The position numbers and the translations under genes are program-made. A stretch of 55,386 nucleotides of DNA, taken from contig CAJOLD010000010.1 in the NCBI GenBank assembly GCA_905235435.1, positions 1 through 55,386 of the forward strand. The letters run 5' to 3'. This stretch comes from an uncultured Lachnospiraceae bacterium. GTDB taxonomy: Bacteria > Bacillota > Clostridia > Lachnospirales > Lachnospiraceae. Positions 1 to 8,130 of the stretch are shown one piece after another. Numbering within the stretch: the stretch's first letter is position 1; each line of letters begins with the position of its first letter. A model generated the notes under the pieces. It did no database searches, was not told the origin of the DNA, and saw only the letters and a program-made list of their open reading frames with translations.

Positions 1-780
1 CCGCACCTCTTCGCCCGGCGAAAAGAGCTTTCCCTCCTCCTCGAGGCGTGCTGTCCAGCCTTCGCCTTCAGCGATATAGACACGATATTTTTCCGGATCT
101 TTCTCTGTCTCTTTTTCGGTGTCAGATTCAGACTCTGTCTCTGTGTCCTCTTCCGACTCTTCCCCGGACCGGTCATCGTTTTCTTTTCCGGTCTCCTCCG
201 CGGGCTCATTTCCCGCCGCTTCATCATCGTCTGAATCCGCCGCGGACAGTTCCGGAGTTTCTCCATCTTCCGCAGACAGGGATGCTTCCTTTTCATCTGA
301 GTCCGTATCCGCCCTGCCGGCGCCTGCCTGCTCAGTGTCTGCATCCTCTTTGACATTAGGGACCTCTTCCTCAAAAGAAACAGCCTCCCCGGGATCCTCT
401 TCCTGCATCGTGTCTCCACTGCCTGCCGCGTCTTCCGCGGGCTGACCGGCAGCATCCGCAGAGGTCTCCTGCGCCGTATCCCCGGCGCCTTCGCCGCCCT
501 GGCCCTGGCCTTCTCCTTCTGCTGCCGTTTCCCCGGCGCTTTCGCTGTCCGGAGCGCCGGTATCCTCCGCGGCCTCATTCGCGCCGGAGCTGCCGCTTTC
601 CTCCGCGCCGGTGCCCGGCGACTCCTCCTCCTGGGCGGCGGCAAGATACTGTGTCTCCGCCTCCTGCAGGTCCTCTCCGGGCACCGCCGCGATGGCTCCC
701 AGCGTCAGGGCCGCCGCAAGCAGCAGGGCAGTCCCCGCCCTGCGTCCTCTCTTTCCTCTGTACTTTCCAGTCAGTTTCAT
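1..780 (-). CDS. Exported acidic low-complexity protein, N-terminal part (cut by window edge)
   Basis: An open frame of 260 codons runs from the ATG at 778-780 to the window edge without a stop. AAAGGAG lies about 9 nt upstream. The N-terminus is basic (MKLTGKYRGKRGRR) and is followed by a hydrophobic stretch (TALLLAAALTLGAIAA), so it looks like a signal peptide or single membrane anchor. From about residue 40 to 235 the chain is mostly E, D, S, A, G and T with no visible fold and with ETESESDTEKETEK-like runs. From about residue 236 (EKYRVYIAEGEGWTARLEEE) it becomes more ordered, as if a domain begins just outside the window. I do not recognise the family. A wall-associated or extracellular protein with a disordered spacer is inferred. 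Confidence 0.7.
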   Translation of the reverse strand, partial: MKLTGKYRGKRGRRAGTALLLAAALTLGAIAAVPGEDLQEAETQYLAAAQEEESPGTGAEESGSSGANEAAEDTGAPDSESAGETAAEGEGQGQGGEGAGDTAQETSADAAGQPAEDAAGSGDTMQEEDPGEAVSFEEEVPNVKEDADTEQAGAGRADTDSDEKEASLSAEDGETPELSAADSDDDEAAGNEPAEETGKENDDRSGEESEEDTETESESDTEKETEKDPEKYRVYIAEGEGWTARLEEEGKLFSPGEEVR

Positions 781-861
781 CCGGTAATGTCTCCTTTCTT
801 TGCAAAGGAACGCCGGGGCGGATGCCCGGCGTGCCTGCCTTTTTTTCATCGTCTGGGGTAC

Positions 862-879
862 TGCCGATCCGGATCGGCA
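862..879. repeat. Perfect 18-bp palindrome upstream of the exported-protein gene
   Basis: TGCCGATCCGGATCGGCA is its own reverse complement. It lies about 85 bp upstream of the start of the leftmost gene. A second smaller dyad, GTGCTA-N7-TAGCAC, lies at 908-926. Either could be an operator; nothing identifies the binding protein. Confidence 0.5.
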
Positions 880-989
880 TAGAAGTGTGTGCTGAGATGT
901 GCTTGTTGTGCTAACTACGGTAGCACATATGAAAAACGTCCGCAAGCCGCCAAAGTAACGAAGATGTGAAACAAAACGTTACTAGTCGC

Positions 990-1100
990 CGCGCCGGGCA
1001 GACCAGATGTGGATATGGGGCAAAGTGCACTGCCTGCCAATGCTTCCTTTCGCCCGCGGCCGCTGGCTTCCGGAAGATAATAAAGCAAGTCGCGACTATT
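990..1100. repeat. Interspersed repeat: one dyad unit plus flanking block A
   Basis: The dyad unit at 996-1034 (GGGCAGACCAGATGTGGAT at its left, GTGCACTGCC at its right) is nearly identical to the first unit of the array at 53364-53402. The C of the left GGCAG and the G of the right CTGCC are 33 bp apart in both. Block A follows at 1050-1099: CGCCCGCGGCCGC, GGCTTCCGGAAG, ATAATAAAGCAAG and the palindrome AGTCGCGACT at 1088-1097. Block A recurs at 53285-53330 and, truncated, at 53827-53862. I see no gene in 781-1170; short open frames here look like chance frames across repeat DNA. Confidence 0.8.
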
Positions 1101-1170
1101 CTTCTGTACCCTGCCGGGACCATTCCCGCGCCGGGAACCCACACCCCGCCAGCGCAGCTGTGAACCCACA

Positions 1171-1199
1171 AAAAAGGACCGCCCTCAGCGGGCGGTCCC
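1171..1199 (-). terminator. Rho-independent terminator of the fumarase operon
   Basis: On the minus strand GGACCGCCC and GGGCGGTCC form a 9-bp stem around a short loop, followed by six T. The stop codon of the fumarase beta gene lies inside the loop, so the coding sequence ends within the hairpin. Confidence 0.92.
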
Positions 1200-1751
1200 A
1201 TGTTCCTTAAGCCATTCTTCTCTTCCCTGTTTATACAGGTCCCCGCCGTGGCAGTCCATAATGACCGTCAGCGGCATATCCTCGACATACAGGCGCCGCA
1301 GGGCCTCCGCCCCGAGATCTTCATAGGCGATCAGTTCGCATTCCCGGATACACTCCGCCAGAAGCGCGCCGGCGCCGCCGATGGCGCCAAAGTAGACCGC
1401 CCCATACTCCTGCATGGCCTGTGCCACCTCCGGAAGCCTGGCCCCCTTGCCGATCATGCCGCGCACGCCGGCGCGCATGAGGGTGGGCGCATAGGCATCC
1501 ATCCGTCCGCTGGTAGTCGGCCCTGCGGAACCGATGATCGCGCCGGGCGGTGCCGGCGCGGGTCCGACATAATAGATGACCGCGTCCTTCGGGTCAAAGG
1601 GAAGCGACTCGCCGCGGGCAAGTGCCTCACACATTCTCTTGTGTCCCGCATCCCTGGAAGTATAGACAGTCCCGGTCAGCAGGACCCGGTCGCCCGCACG
1701 CAGGCTGCCGGCAAGCTCCGCTGTCAGCGGAAGCGTAATCTTTCTCTCCAT
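1185..1751 (-). CDS. Fumarate hydratase, beta (C-terminal type) subunit, class I iron-sulfur
   Basis: A protein of 188 residues starting MERKITLPLT, with AGGAG about 8 nt before the ATG; a longer in-frame extension upstream overlaps the partner gene and lacks a ribosome binding site. It matches the C-terminal domain of class I fumarases and L-tartrate dehydratases: LRAGDRVLLTGTVYTSRD near the start, GPAPAPPGAIIGSAGPTTSGRMD in the middle and MDCHGGDLY near the end. With the alpha subunit just upstream (28-bp gap) it should form the oxygen-labile [4Fe-4S] enzyme interconverting fumarate and malate in the cytoplasm. Tartrate dehydratase is the main alternative. It is the last gene of the operon. 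Confidence 0.93.
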   Translation of the reverse strand: MERKITLPLTAELAGSLRAGDRVLLTGTVYTSRDAGHKRMCEALARGESLPFDPKDAVIYYVGPAPAPPGAIIGSAGPTTSGRMDAYAPTLMRAGVRGMIGKGARLPEVAQAMQEYGAVYFGAIGGAGALLAECIRECELIAYEDLGAEALRRLYVEDMPLTVIMDCHGGDLYKQGREEWLKEHGTAR

Positions 1752-1779
1752 CTGTTTTCTCCTTTTATCACTCCGCCGC

Positions 1780-2625
1780 TCAGATCTCGCCGCTCCCGTG
1801 GCGCGTGACATGGCAGCTGATGTTGATCGCGCAGGGCATTCCCGCGATGTGGGTGGGCATCGTCTCGATCTGCAGGCCGAGCGCTGTCGTTCTGCCTCCA
1901 AATCCCTGCGGCCCTATGCCGAGCTCATTGATCTTCCCGAGCATTTCTCTCTCCAGATCAGCGTAGAACGGATCGGGATTTGACGATCCGACCGGCCTGA
2001 GCAGGGCCTTCTTTGCCAGCAGGGCTGCCTTGTCAAAGGTCCCGCCTATCCCGACGCCGACGATCATCGGCGGGCAGGGATTGGGCCCGGCATTCTCCAC
2101 CGTCTCAAGGATGAAGTCGCGGATGCCGTCAAGACCCGCAGAAGGCTTGAACATGCGGATCGCGCTCATGTTCTCACTTCCGAAGCCCTTTGGCGCGACC
2201 GTCACACGGAAGATGTCCCCGGGGACGATGTCATAGTAGATCATCGCGGGCGTATTGTCCCCTGTGTTTCCCCGGCGCACCGGATCGGCGACCACAGACT
2301 TGCGCAGATATCCGCGCTCATAGCCCCGGCGCACGCCTTCATTGACTGCTTCCTCCAGCGACCCTCCGGTCACATGCACATCCTGTCCGATCTCCAGGAA
2401 AACACAGGCCATGCCTGTATCCTGGCAGATGGGCATATGTCTCTGCTCGGCGAGCTCATAGTTCTCGCTGATCCTGTCCAGGATCCCGGCTGCGATCTCC
2501 CAGTCCTCCGCCTCCCGGGCCTTCCGAATGGCTTCCCGCACATCCTCCGGCAGGTAAACATTTGTCTCTATACAAAGCTTTTCAACCAGGTCCGTGACCT
2601 GTCCCGAATCGATCTCCCGAATCAT
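1780..2625 (-). CDS. Fumarate hydratase, alpha (N-terminal type) subunit, class I iron-sulfur
   Basis: I place the start at MIREIDSGQV (281 residues) because GGAG lies 7 nt upstream; an alternative ATG is 12 nt earlier. Family motifs include PICQDTGMACVF (Cys67), NPCPPMIVGVGIGGTFDK (Cys184) and MPCAINISCHVTRHG (Cys271); these three cysteines are the likely cluster ligands, by analogy with class I fumarases. It pairs with the beta subunit downstream. It begins 16 bp after the stop of the TPR protein gene, so it is probably transcribed with the Bat-like genes. L-tartrate dehydratase alpha cannot be excluded from sequence alone. Confidence 0.93.
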   Translation of the reverse strand: MIREIDSGQVTDLVEKLCIETNVYLPEDVREAIRKAREAEDWEIAAGILDRISENYELAEQRHMPICQDTGMACVFLEIGQDVHVTGGSLEEAVNEGVRRGYERGYLRKSVVADPVRRGNTGDNTPAMIYYDIVPGDIFRVTVAPKGFGSENMSAIRMFKPSAGLDGIRDFILETVENAGPNPCPPMIVGVGIGGTFDKAALLAKKALLRPVGSSNPDPFYADLEREMLGKINELGIGPQGFGGRTTALGLQIETMPTHIAGMPCAINISCHVTRHGSGEI

Positions 2626-2641
2626 CTGTCTCTCCATTTCT

Positions 2642-3616
2642 TTACCAGATCTTCTCAACCTTTTCTTCTGTCTCGCCCTGGCCCCCGCCTTCGCCGGGGC
2701 CGCCGCCGTTTCCGGTCTCATTCCCGCCGGGGCCGCCGGACTGGCTTCCACCCTGGCCGCCGCCGCTTTCGGTCTCACCGCTGCCGGACTGTCCGCTACT
2801 GTCTTCGGTCTCGCTGCCATCCTGGCCGCCGCCCGCGCTTTTGGTCTCCTGCGCGCGCTCGTCGCGCTCTCTCTGAGACCTGGCCCGCTCCGCATTGATG
2901 TCTTCGCGGTTTTTCTCTATTTCTTCCTTCATGCGTTTTTCCGCATTGCTGCTCCCGCCGCCGGATCCTCCTCCTTTGGCGGACTGTCCGCCGGAAGACT
3001 GTTCTTCTGTTTCTGTTTCTGTCTCTGTTTCGGTTTCCGTCTCTGTCTCCGTTTCTGTCTCCGACTCGCTCTCCTTTTCGCCGCCGTCGTCGTCATCATC
3101 CGGTCTGTCCAGCTTCCGCAAAAGCTCGTCGATCTCCTGTTTCAGTTTTTCGGCATTTTCATCATGCCCGTCTGTTCCCTCCGGGTCTGCGCAGCCCACC
3201 TCGCACAAAACGCCGCGCGCAGTCTTCAGATCGCTTACGGCTTCCTTGATCTTTTCCTCCGGAAGGTCATTGAAATTATATCCGCCGAGGATCGAGAGCG
3301 CAAGGTTTACACGGACTTTGCACTCTTCTCCCTCCGGGATCCTGCAGCCTAACGCTCCCGCGAAAGAGGAGGCGGCGCTTTTGTAATCGCCTGTATTATA
3401 CTGCCCGCATCCAAGATTATAGTAGGGGATATATTCCTCCGGCCCCTTTGCGTACGCCAGCAGCGTTTCCTCCCCGAGGCGGTAATCTCCCCATCTGTAC
3501 ATGCGCACGTAGTGCCAGTTGATCACGAACCGCGCGGCCAGAAGGAGGCACAGGATGAGAAGCAGCCATGCCGCGATCCTTGCGATCGTCCTCCCGTAAG
3601 TCTTTTTCTTTTTCAT
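2642..3616 (-). CDS. TPR-containing membrane-anchored protein with Glu-Thr and Gly-rich tail (BatC-like)
   Basis: A protein of 324 residues. One transmembrane helix (IARIAAWLLLILCLLLAARF, about residues 11-30) is followed by a tetratricopeptide-like region (EYIPYYNLGCGQYNTGDYKSAASSFAGAL, quoted here only as two overlapping helices near residues 61-90). From about residue 180 it is low complexity: an aspartate run, about ten Glu-Thr repeats near 189-208, a charged helical stretch, then a Gly/Ser/Glu-rich tail. Position directly after two VWA genes matches the TPR partner of Bat-type operons. The tail is on the opposite side of the TPR from the membrane anchor and its role is unknown. The Glu-Thr repeat is a likely site of length variation. 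Confidence 0.75.
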   Translation of the reverse strand: MKKKKTYGRTIARIAAWLLLILCLLLAARFVINWHYVRMYRWGDYRLGEETLLAYAKGPEEYIPYYNLGCGQYNTGDYKSAASSFAGALGCRIPEGEECKVRVNLALSILGGYNFNDLPEEKIKEAVSDLKTARGVLCEVGCADPEGTDGHDENAEKLKQEIDELLRKLDRPDDDDDGGEKESESETETETETETETETETETEEQSSGGQSAKGGGSGGGSSNAEKRMKEEIEKNREDINAERARSQRERDERAQETKSAGGGQDGSETEDSSGQSGSGETESGGGQGGSQSGGPGGNETGNGGGPGEGGGQGETEEKVEKIW

Positions 3617-3653
3617 AATTTATGTGTCGTCTCCCGGTATCGTGCCCTGTGCG

Positions 3654-4607
3654 TTACAGCGGCATTTTTCTGAAGGTAAAGAACGCTCCGGCCGCAAGCA
3701 GGATGAGAAGCAGCGCAGCGAAGATGTAGTAAGTGTCATTGTAGACCTCAAGCTCTTCCTGCCCCATCGTTACAAAGCTGGCTTCGCGGATCTGCGCGCC
3801 CATCCTCGACGCGGCGTCGCCGTCTCCTTCCAGGTGCTCAAGCGTTCCGCCGATGTCCTGCGCGATCTTTCCCAGCGTTTCCTCATCGGGCACGGAGATG
3901 CCGTAATCGTAGTTGTCGTCCCGGATATAGATGCCGTACTGATCTTTCATCTTCCCGCCTTCTGGAGAACCCGCACAGAACACCGCGCCGATATCCGTAT
4001 ATGCGCGGACAGGCTCATAGGAGACCAGCTCCGATCCGTCGGTGATCTCTCCGTCGCTGAAAAAGAGGATGACCGTCAGGCGGTCTTCCTTCTTTTTCGA
4101 AAACTCCGCCATCTTCAGGATATCCGCGAGCGGCGCGTTCAGGGAACTCCCCTTCGCGTAGTCGGTCGAAGGCTCAGTGATCATTGCAAGGGCATCCGTG
4201 ACGGCGGTCGTATCCTGCGTGAACGGTGCCATGATACGGGACTTGCGGTCAAAGCTTACCACGCCGAAGCTCGCGCCCTGCAGATCCGAGATGATCCGGC
4301 CGCACGCCGCCCGGACGTCATCCATGCGGGTGCCGTACGTTCCGTCCTCGGCCCACATGCTGATCGATCCGTCCACTACGAACAGAACGTCCGTATTTTT
4401 TACCTCCACGTCCGTCTTCTTTTCGGCCCTCATCGGCCGAAGCTCAATACAGAAGGTGAGCAGTGCGGCGGCAAGAAGGAAAGCGAGCGAGCATATTCTC
4501 TTTTTGGCGTCTCCCTCCCCCTTCAGGATCAGCACGGCCGTGATCAGGATCACAGCTGCGGCCGCTGCCGAAAAGGGAATGAGAGGTAAGATCGGTCTGA
4601 AGATCAT
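3654..4607 (-). CDS. von Willebrand factor A domain membrane protein (BatB-like)
   Basis: A protein of 317 residues. Hydrophobic segments lie at the N-terminus (about 5-28 and 38-55) and at the C-terminus (about 291-311), with the VWA domain between. The metal-ion-dependent adhesion site is visible as DGSISM (D-x-S-x-S), with TDYAKGSSL and FFSDGEITDG supplying the later MIDAS residues. Such proteins usually act with a MoxR ATPase in membrane-associated assembly or maturation. It overlaps the upstream VWA gene by 4 bp, which suggests translational coupling, and is followed after 37 bp by the TPR gene. Confidence 0.88.
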   Translation of the reverse strand: MIFRPILPLIPFSAAAAAVILITAVLILKGEGDAKKRICSLAFLLAAALLTFCIELRPMRAEKKTDVEVKNTDVLFVVDGSISMWAEDGTYGTRMDDVRAACGRIISDLQGASFGVVSFDRKSRIMAPFTQDTTAVTDALAMITEPSTDYAKGSSLNAPLADILKMAEFSKKKEDRLTVILFFSDGEITDGSELVSYEPVRAYTDIGAVFCAGSPEGGKMKDQYGIYIRDDNYDYGISVPDEETLGKIAQDIGGTLEHLEGDGDAASRMGAQIREASFVTMGQEELEVYNDTYYIFAALLLILLAAGAFFTFRKMPL

Positions 4608-5701
4608 CGCTTAACTATTGCTCCTGTGAAAAGTGAGATCGAAAGGAAAATGACGAACGGAAGGAAGAAAGCTTCCGGGTGCTCATTGCGGCGCGTAAGA
4701 ACGACGGATTCCACGGACTTTGCCTCCACCGCCTCAATATCCCGTATGATCTCCGAAACAGGGATATCGGACGTGGTCTCATAGAAGGCGCCTCCCGTGT
4801 CCTCGGTCAGCGTCCTGTACTTCTCCTCGTTCTCCGTGTTCCAGTAGTATCCCGAGAACCGGTCGGGGCCGGGATAGATGCCGTACACGCGGACGTCATG
4901 CTCCTTACAGAGCTTCATGGCGCCCTGCAGGTCCACGACGGGCGCTTTCCTGGCGATCTCATCGTTGTCGGTGGACATCAGGATCATCCTCGTCCGCTCG
5001 GTATCTTCCAGCCTCGGAAAACCATAGAGGGCGGACGCGAGCCCCTCGCCGATCAGCGAGCTTCCCTTTAAAGAATTGCCAACCTCTGTCCCCGCGCTGA
5101 TATAGTCCATCTCATCGATGTATTCCAGCAGCAGGGCAAGATCATCGTCCGGGATATCTCTATACTCGTATTGTTCGGCCAGTTCCGTGTATGACTTCTC
5201 GACCAGGAAAAACTCCTTCAGTTCCTCCAGCCTTTCGGCGATATAGTCATAGTTGTCCGTCACGGGAACATACTGATAGGCGGTCGTGTTAAAGAGTGTG
5301 ATCCCGAAGCGGTCTCCGTCAAGTCCGCGGACGATCTCCTCAAGGTAATCCACGATATCATAGTTCTGTTCATAGACAGATGTCGATATGTCGAGGCAGA
5401 GCATGATGTCCCGCTTTTTGACGCCGGTCTTCAGGCTCTCGCTGGTATAAGGCCTTGCGGCTATGAAGGAAAGGCAGATGACTGAGCCGGCCGTGCCTGC
5501 AAGCAGCAGGAGCCCTAAAAGGACCGAGACCAGCCGCAGCCTCCGGTACAGCGGATGCTGCCTGACAAACCGGGTGTTGGCCGCCCTCACGCCGCTCTCC
5601 TGATCCGTCTTTATCTTCTTCTGCATGACCAGCCAGAGGGCCGTGCAGGCAAGGATCAAAACGATCACAAGAATGGGAAGGAACGGATAGCTCAATTCCA
5701 T
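4604..5701 (-). CDS. von Willebrand factor A domain membrane protein (BatA-like)
   Basis: A protein of 365 residues: a hydrophobic N-terminal helix (about 7-26), a second near 56-81, a VWA domain beginning DIMLCLDISTSV (MIDAS D-x-S-x-S as DISTS), and a C-terminal helix (FFLPFVIFLSISLF). GTEVGNSLKG and ILMSTDNDE fit the later parts of the VWA fold. It overlaps the preceding small membrane protein gene by 10 bp and the next VWA gene by 4 bp, so the set is tightly coupled. The two VWA proteins differ clearly and are not recent duplicates. Confidence 0.88.
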   Translation of the reverse strand: MELSYPFLPILVIVLILACTALWLVMQKKIKTDQESGVRAANTRFVRQHPLYRRLRLVSVLLGLLLLAGTAGSVICLSFIAARPYTSESLKTGVKKRDIMLCLDISTSVYEQNYDIVDYLEEIVRGLDGDRFGITLFNTTAYQYVPVTDNYDYIAERLEELKEFFLVEKSYTELAEQYEYRDIPDDDLALLLEYIDEMDYISAGTEVGNSLKGSSLIGEGLASALYGFPRLEDTERTRMILMSTDNDEIARKAPVVDLQGAMKLCKEHDVRVYGIYPGPDRFSGYYWNTENEEKYRTLTEDTGGAFYETTSDIPVSEIIRDIEAVEAKSVESVVLTRRNEHPEAFFLPFVIFLSISLFTGAIVKR

Positions 5702-6177
5702 AATTTGATGACCTCTTCTGCCTGATCAATGGAAGCGTTCACATCGATACCGGCGTTTTCGGCAAACTCCGGTTCGTAGTACACCCCGATCAGTTTTTCA
5801 AGAGACGGCATATTCATGCCGCGGATCTCACTTAAAGTTGCGTGGTCGGCTCTTTTGCCTGTTTTTTCCGATGCGAAAGCCCTCATGATCCTGCTGAGCT
5901 GCTGGCAGGCCTCCCTTTCATCGACTTTTCCGGCGCCATATTCTTTCCGGAGAGCCTCCAGGATCAAAAGGTACTTCTCCTCTAACGGCACGGCAGCAGT
6001 CTCCCCGGAAAAATCGGGAGCTCCCCCGCCCGCTGCTGTCTGCGGGGCGGGACCAGCCGCTTTCCGTGTCCGTAGCATCCAGAGAAGAAAAGCGGCCAGC
6101 AGGGCGCCGGCCGCCGCCGGCAAAAACCAGCGGATATCAAACCCGACAGGCATCTGCAGCTTAACGGAAAAACCCAT
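5692..6177 (-). CDS. Small single-pass membrane protein of the Bat-like operon
   Basis: A protein of 161 residues starting MGFSVKLQMPVGFDIRW; the ATG at 6175-6177 has GAGAGG 7 nt upstream, while a TTG five codons earlier lacks one. One transmembrane segment (WFLPAAAGALLAAFLLWML) is followed by an Ala/Gly/Pro linker and a helical cytoplasmic part (LEEKYLLILEALRKEYGAGK, then DEREACQQLSRIMRAFASEK). It lies between DUF58 and the first VWA gene, where Bat operons often carry a poorly conserved membrane protein. Its start overlaps the DUF58 stop by 17 bp. Function unknown; an adaptor in the VWA complex is inferred. Confidence 0.7.
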   Translation of the reverse strand: MGFSVKLQMPVGFDIRWFLPAAAGALLAAFLLWMLRTRKAAGPAPQTAAGGGAPDFSGETAAVPLEEKYLLILEALRKEYGAGKVDEREACQQLSRIMRAFASEKTGKRADHATLSEIRGMNMPSLEKLIGVYYEPEFAENAGIDVNASIDQAEEVIKLWN

Positions 6178-7036
6178 TTCTGTACCTCTCAAACAATTCG
6201 ATCACGCTTTCCACGATCCGGTCCGCGCTGCTCACGGTCACCATGGGTACGCGAAAACGCGTGTTCAGCTTCCTGCTCTTTTCCATCACCGCGGCGCGCT
6301 CCCTCTCTTCCACCGCGCGGAGCTTTCCGGAAAACCGGAATAACCGCGGCACATACCTGGCGATATCCAGGTCATAGGCACCCGCCTGCAGCATGGAGAT
6401 ATCGTCAATGCATACCAGCATAAAATCATTCCTGTACGTCAGGGACTTTAAAAGCCTCTCGTCTATCCCAAAAAGCCCGTCGATATCCGTCACACCTATG
6501 ATGATCATCCTTTTTTCCGTCCGGTCAAGGACGCTGTAGAGGGTCTCGGAAAAGCCGAGCCGGCCCGGCGTACCGACCGCTTCTTTGTACTGATACAGAA
6601 GCGTCTCAAGATGCTCCGGTCCGGAGCGGAAATAGTCGAATACACAGTTTTTCTCCCCGCCCCAGGCGAAGGAAAAGTCAGCCCCCTGTCGGTCGGCCAG
6701 GTAAGCGATCGTCCCCATTGTAAGAGCTGCGATCTCTTCCTTGGACTCCCCGGAGGGGGTATTTCCCGTCATCTTCAGGCCGGTGTCGCCGACCAGAAGA
6801 ACGTTGTGCTTTTTCTCGGAGACATAGCGCCGGATCAGGGTCTTCCCGGTCCGGGAGGACGATTTCCAGTCTATGTCATGGACGTTGTCGCCGAAATCAT
6901 ATTCCTTGAGATCCTCGAATTCCAGGCTCCTGCCCCGGAAGACAGAGCTGAAGGATCCGTCCAGGACGTTGGACGTCTTTCTCCTGGTATAGAGGGTCAC
7001 GGAACTTCTGATACGGTCAAGATAATCGTACTGCAT
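6161..7036 (-). CDS. DUF58 domain protein
   Basis: A protein of 291 residues with the DUF58 signature FEDLKEYDFGDNVHDIDWK followed by SSSRTGKTLIRRY at about residues 40-71. The C-terminal half looks like a VWA-type Rossmann fold (RMIIIGVTDIDGL) without an obvious MIDAS. DUF58 proteins almost always follow moxR in MoxR-VWA operons, as here (15-bp gap after moxR). The exact biochemical role is not established; an adaptor between the ATPase and the VWA proteins is the usual proposal. Confidence 0.88.
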   Translation of the reverse strand: MQYDYLDRIRSSVTLYTRRKTSNVLDGSFSSVFRGRSLEFEDLKEYDFGDNVHDIDWKSSSRTGKTLIRRYVSEKKHNVLLVGDTGLKMTGNTPSGESKEEIAALTMGTIAYLADRQGADFSFAWGGEKNCVFDYFRSGPEHLETLLYQYKEAVGTPGRLGFSETLYSVLDRTEKRMIIIGVTDIDGLFGIDERLLKSLTYRNDFMLVCIDDISMLQAGAYDLDIARYVPRLFRFSGKLRAVEERERAAVMEKSRKLNTRFRVPMVTVSSADRIVESVIELFERYRNGFFR

Positions 7037-7051
7037 CCCTGTCCTCCATGA

Positions 7052-8071
7052 TCACGGGGTATTGATCTTCCCGACCAGCTCGCCGATCAGGTCATCCGGC
7101 GTGACGCCGTCGGCATAGGCGGAGTAGGTAAGCCCGATCCTGTGACGGAGCACAGGACGGCTCATCTCCTTGACATCCTCCGGGATCACGAACCGGCGCC
7201 CGTGCATCAGGGCGGCCGCTTTCGCGATGCGGAGGAACGCGATCGCGCCGCGCGGGCTCGATCCGATCCGGATATAATCGCCCCTCTCTTTTCCGAGGAT
7301 GTTTCCGGGCATGCGCGTCGCCGAAATGATCTCTGCGATATAGCGCTTGATGGCGGCATCCGCATAGACCTTCTCCGCGATATCCTGCACAAGGTCCACG
7401 TCGCGGATGGTCATGACAGGCGGCGTCTTCCGGAACGCTTTTGCCTCCGTCATCTCCATAATGCGGATCTCCTCCGCGGCGGAAGGATAGGTCAGCGTTT
7501 CCTTGATCATGAAGCGGTCCGTCTGCGCTTCGGAGAGCGGATAGGTCCCCTCCTGCTCGATGGGGTTCTGCGTCGCGATGACGATAAAGATGTCCTCCGG
7601 CATCCGGTAAGTCACGCCGCCGATGGTCACCTGTCTCTCCTGCATCGCCTCAAGCATGGCGCTCTGTGTCTTTGCGCTGGAGCGGTTCACCTCGTCGAGA
7701 AGGACAAAGTTGGCAAAGACGGGGCCGAAGATGGTCTCAAACTTCCCCGTCTCCTGATGGTAGATCTGCGTTCCGATGATATCGCTGGGGAGAAGGTCGG
7801 GCGTGCACTGGATCCTGGAGAACTGTCCGTCCACCGCGTCCGAAATGGCTTTCGCTGCCGTTGTCTTGGCTAGTCCGGGGACTGATTCGATGAGGATGTG
7901 CCCGTCGGCAATGATCGCGGCGATCAGGGACCGGCGCAGCTCCTCCTGCCCGACCACCTTTGAGGAATAATAATCGGACAGGTCTTTGATGATCTTCTGC
8001 GAATAGGCAAATTCCTCATCTGAGACCGCGTTTGCGCCTTCCCTGCTTTCATACTGTGTCAGATCACTCAT
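7052..8071 (-). CDS. MoxR-family AAA+ ATPase
   Basis: A protein of 339 residues starting MSDLTQYESRE, with AAGGAG about 6 nt before the ATG. Walker A-type SVPGLAKTTAAK near residue 65, Walker B VLLDEVNR, the sensor motif VIATQNPIEQEGTYPLSEAQ and the C-terminal SSPRGAIAFLRIAKAAAL are all typical of MoxR. These AAA+ ATPases are thought to act as chaperones that remodel or insert metal into partner proteins recognised by VWA proteins. It heads the Bat-like set and lies 59 bp after the Na/Pi symporter, so it may share that gene's promoter. Confidence 0.94.
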   Translation of the reverse strand: MSDLTQYESREGANAVSDEEFAYSQKIIKDLSDYYSSKVVGQEELRRSLIAAIIADGHILIESVPGLAKTTAAKAISDAVDGQFSRIQCTPDLLPSDIIGTQIYHQETGKFETIFGPVFANFVLLDEVNRSSAKTQSAMLEAMQERQVTIGGVTYRMPEDIFIVIATQNPIEQEGTYPLSEAQTDRFMIKETLTYPSAAEEIRIMEMTEAKAFRKTPPVMTIRDVDLVQDIAEKVYADAAIKRYIAEIISATRMPGNILGKERGDYIRIGSSPRGAIAFLRIAKAAALMHGRRFVIPEDVKEMSRPVLRHRIGLTYSAYADGVTPDDLIGELVGKINTP

Positions 8072-8130
8072 TTTCTTCTCCTTACTGTCTGCCCGGGTCC
8101 CGCGGGCGGGGCCCATACCGGGTTTAATAC

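Noticed and set aside
809..847. Terminator on the plus strand
   Set aside because: CGCCGGG/CCCGGCG is a good stem, but the T run starts about 8 nt later and no plus-strand gene precedes it; it lies in the leader of the leftmost gene.
1752..1901. N-terminal extension of the fumarase beta subunit
   Set aside because: It overlaps the end of the alpha gene and has Arg/Ser-rich composition; a good ribosome binding site precedes MERKITLP.
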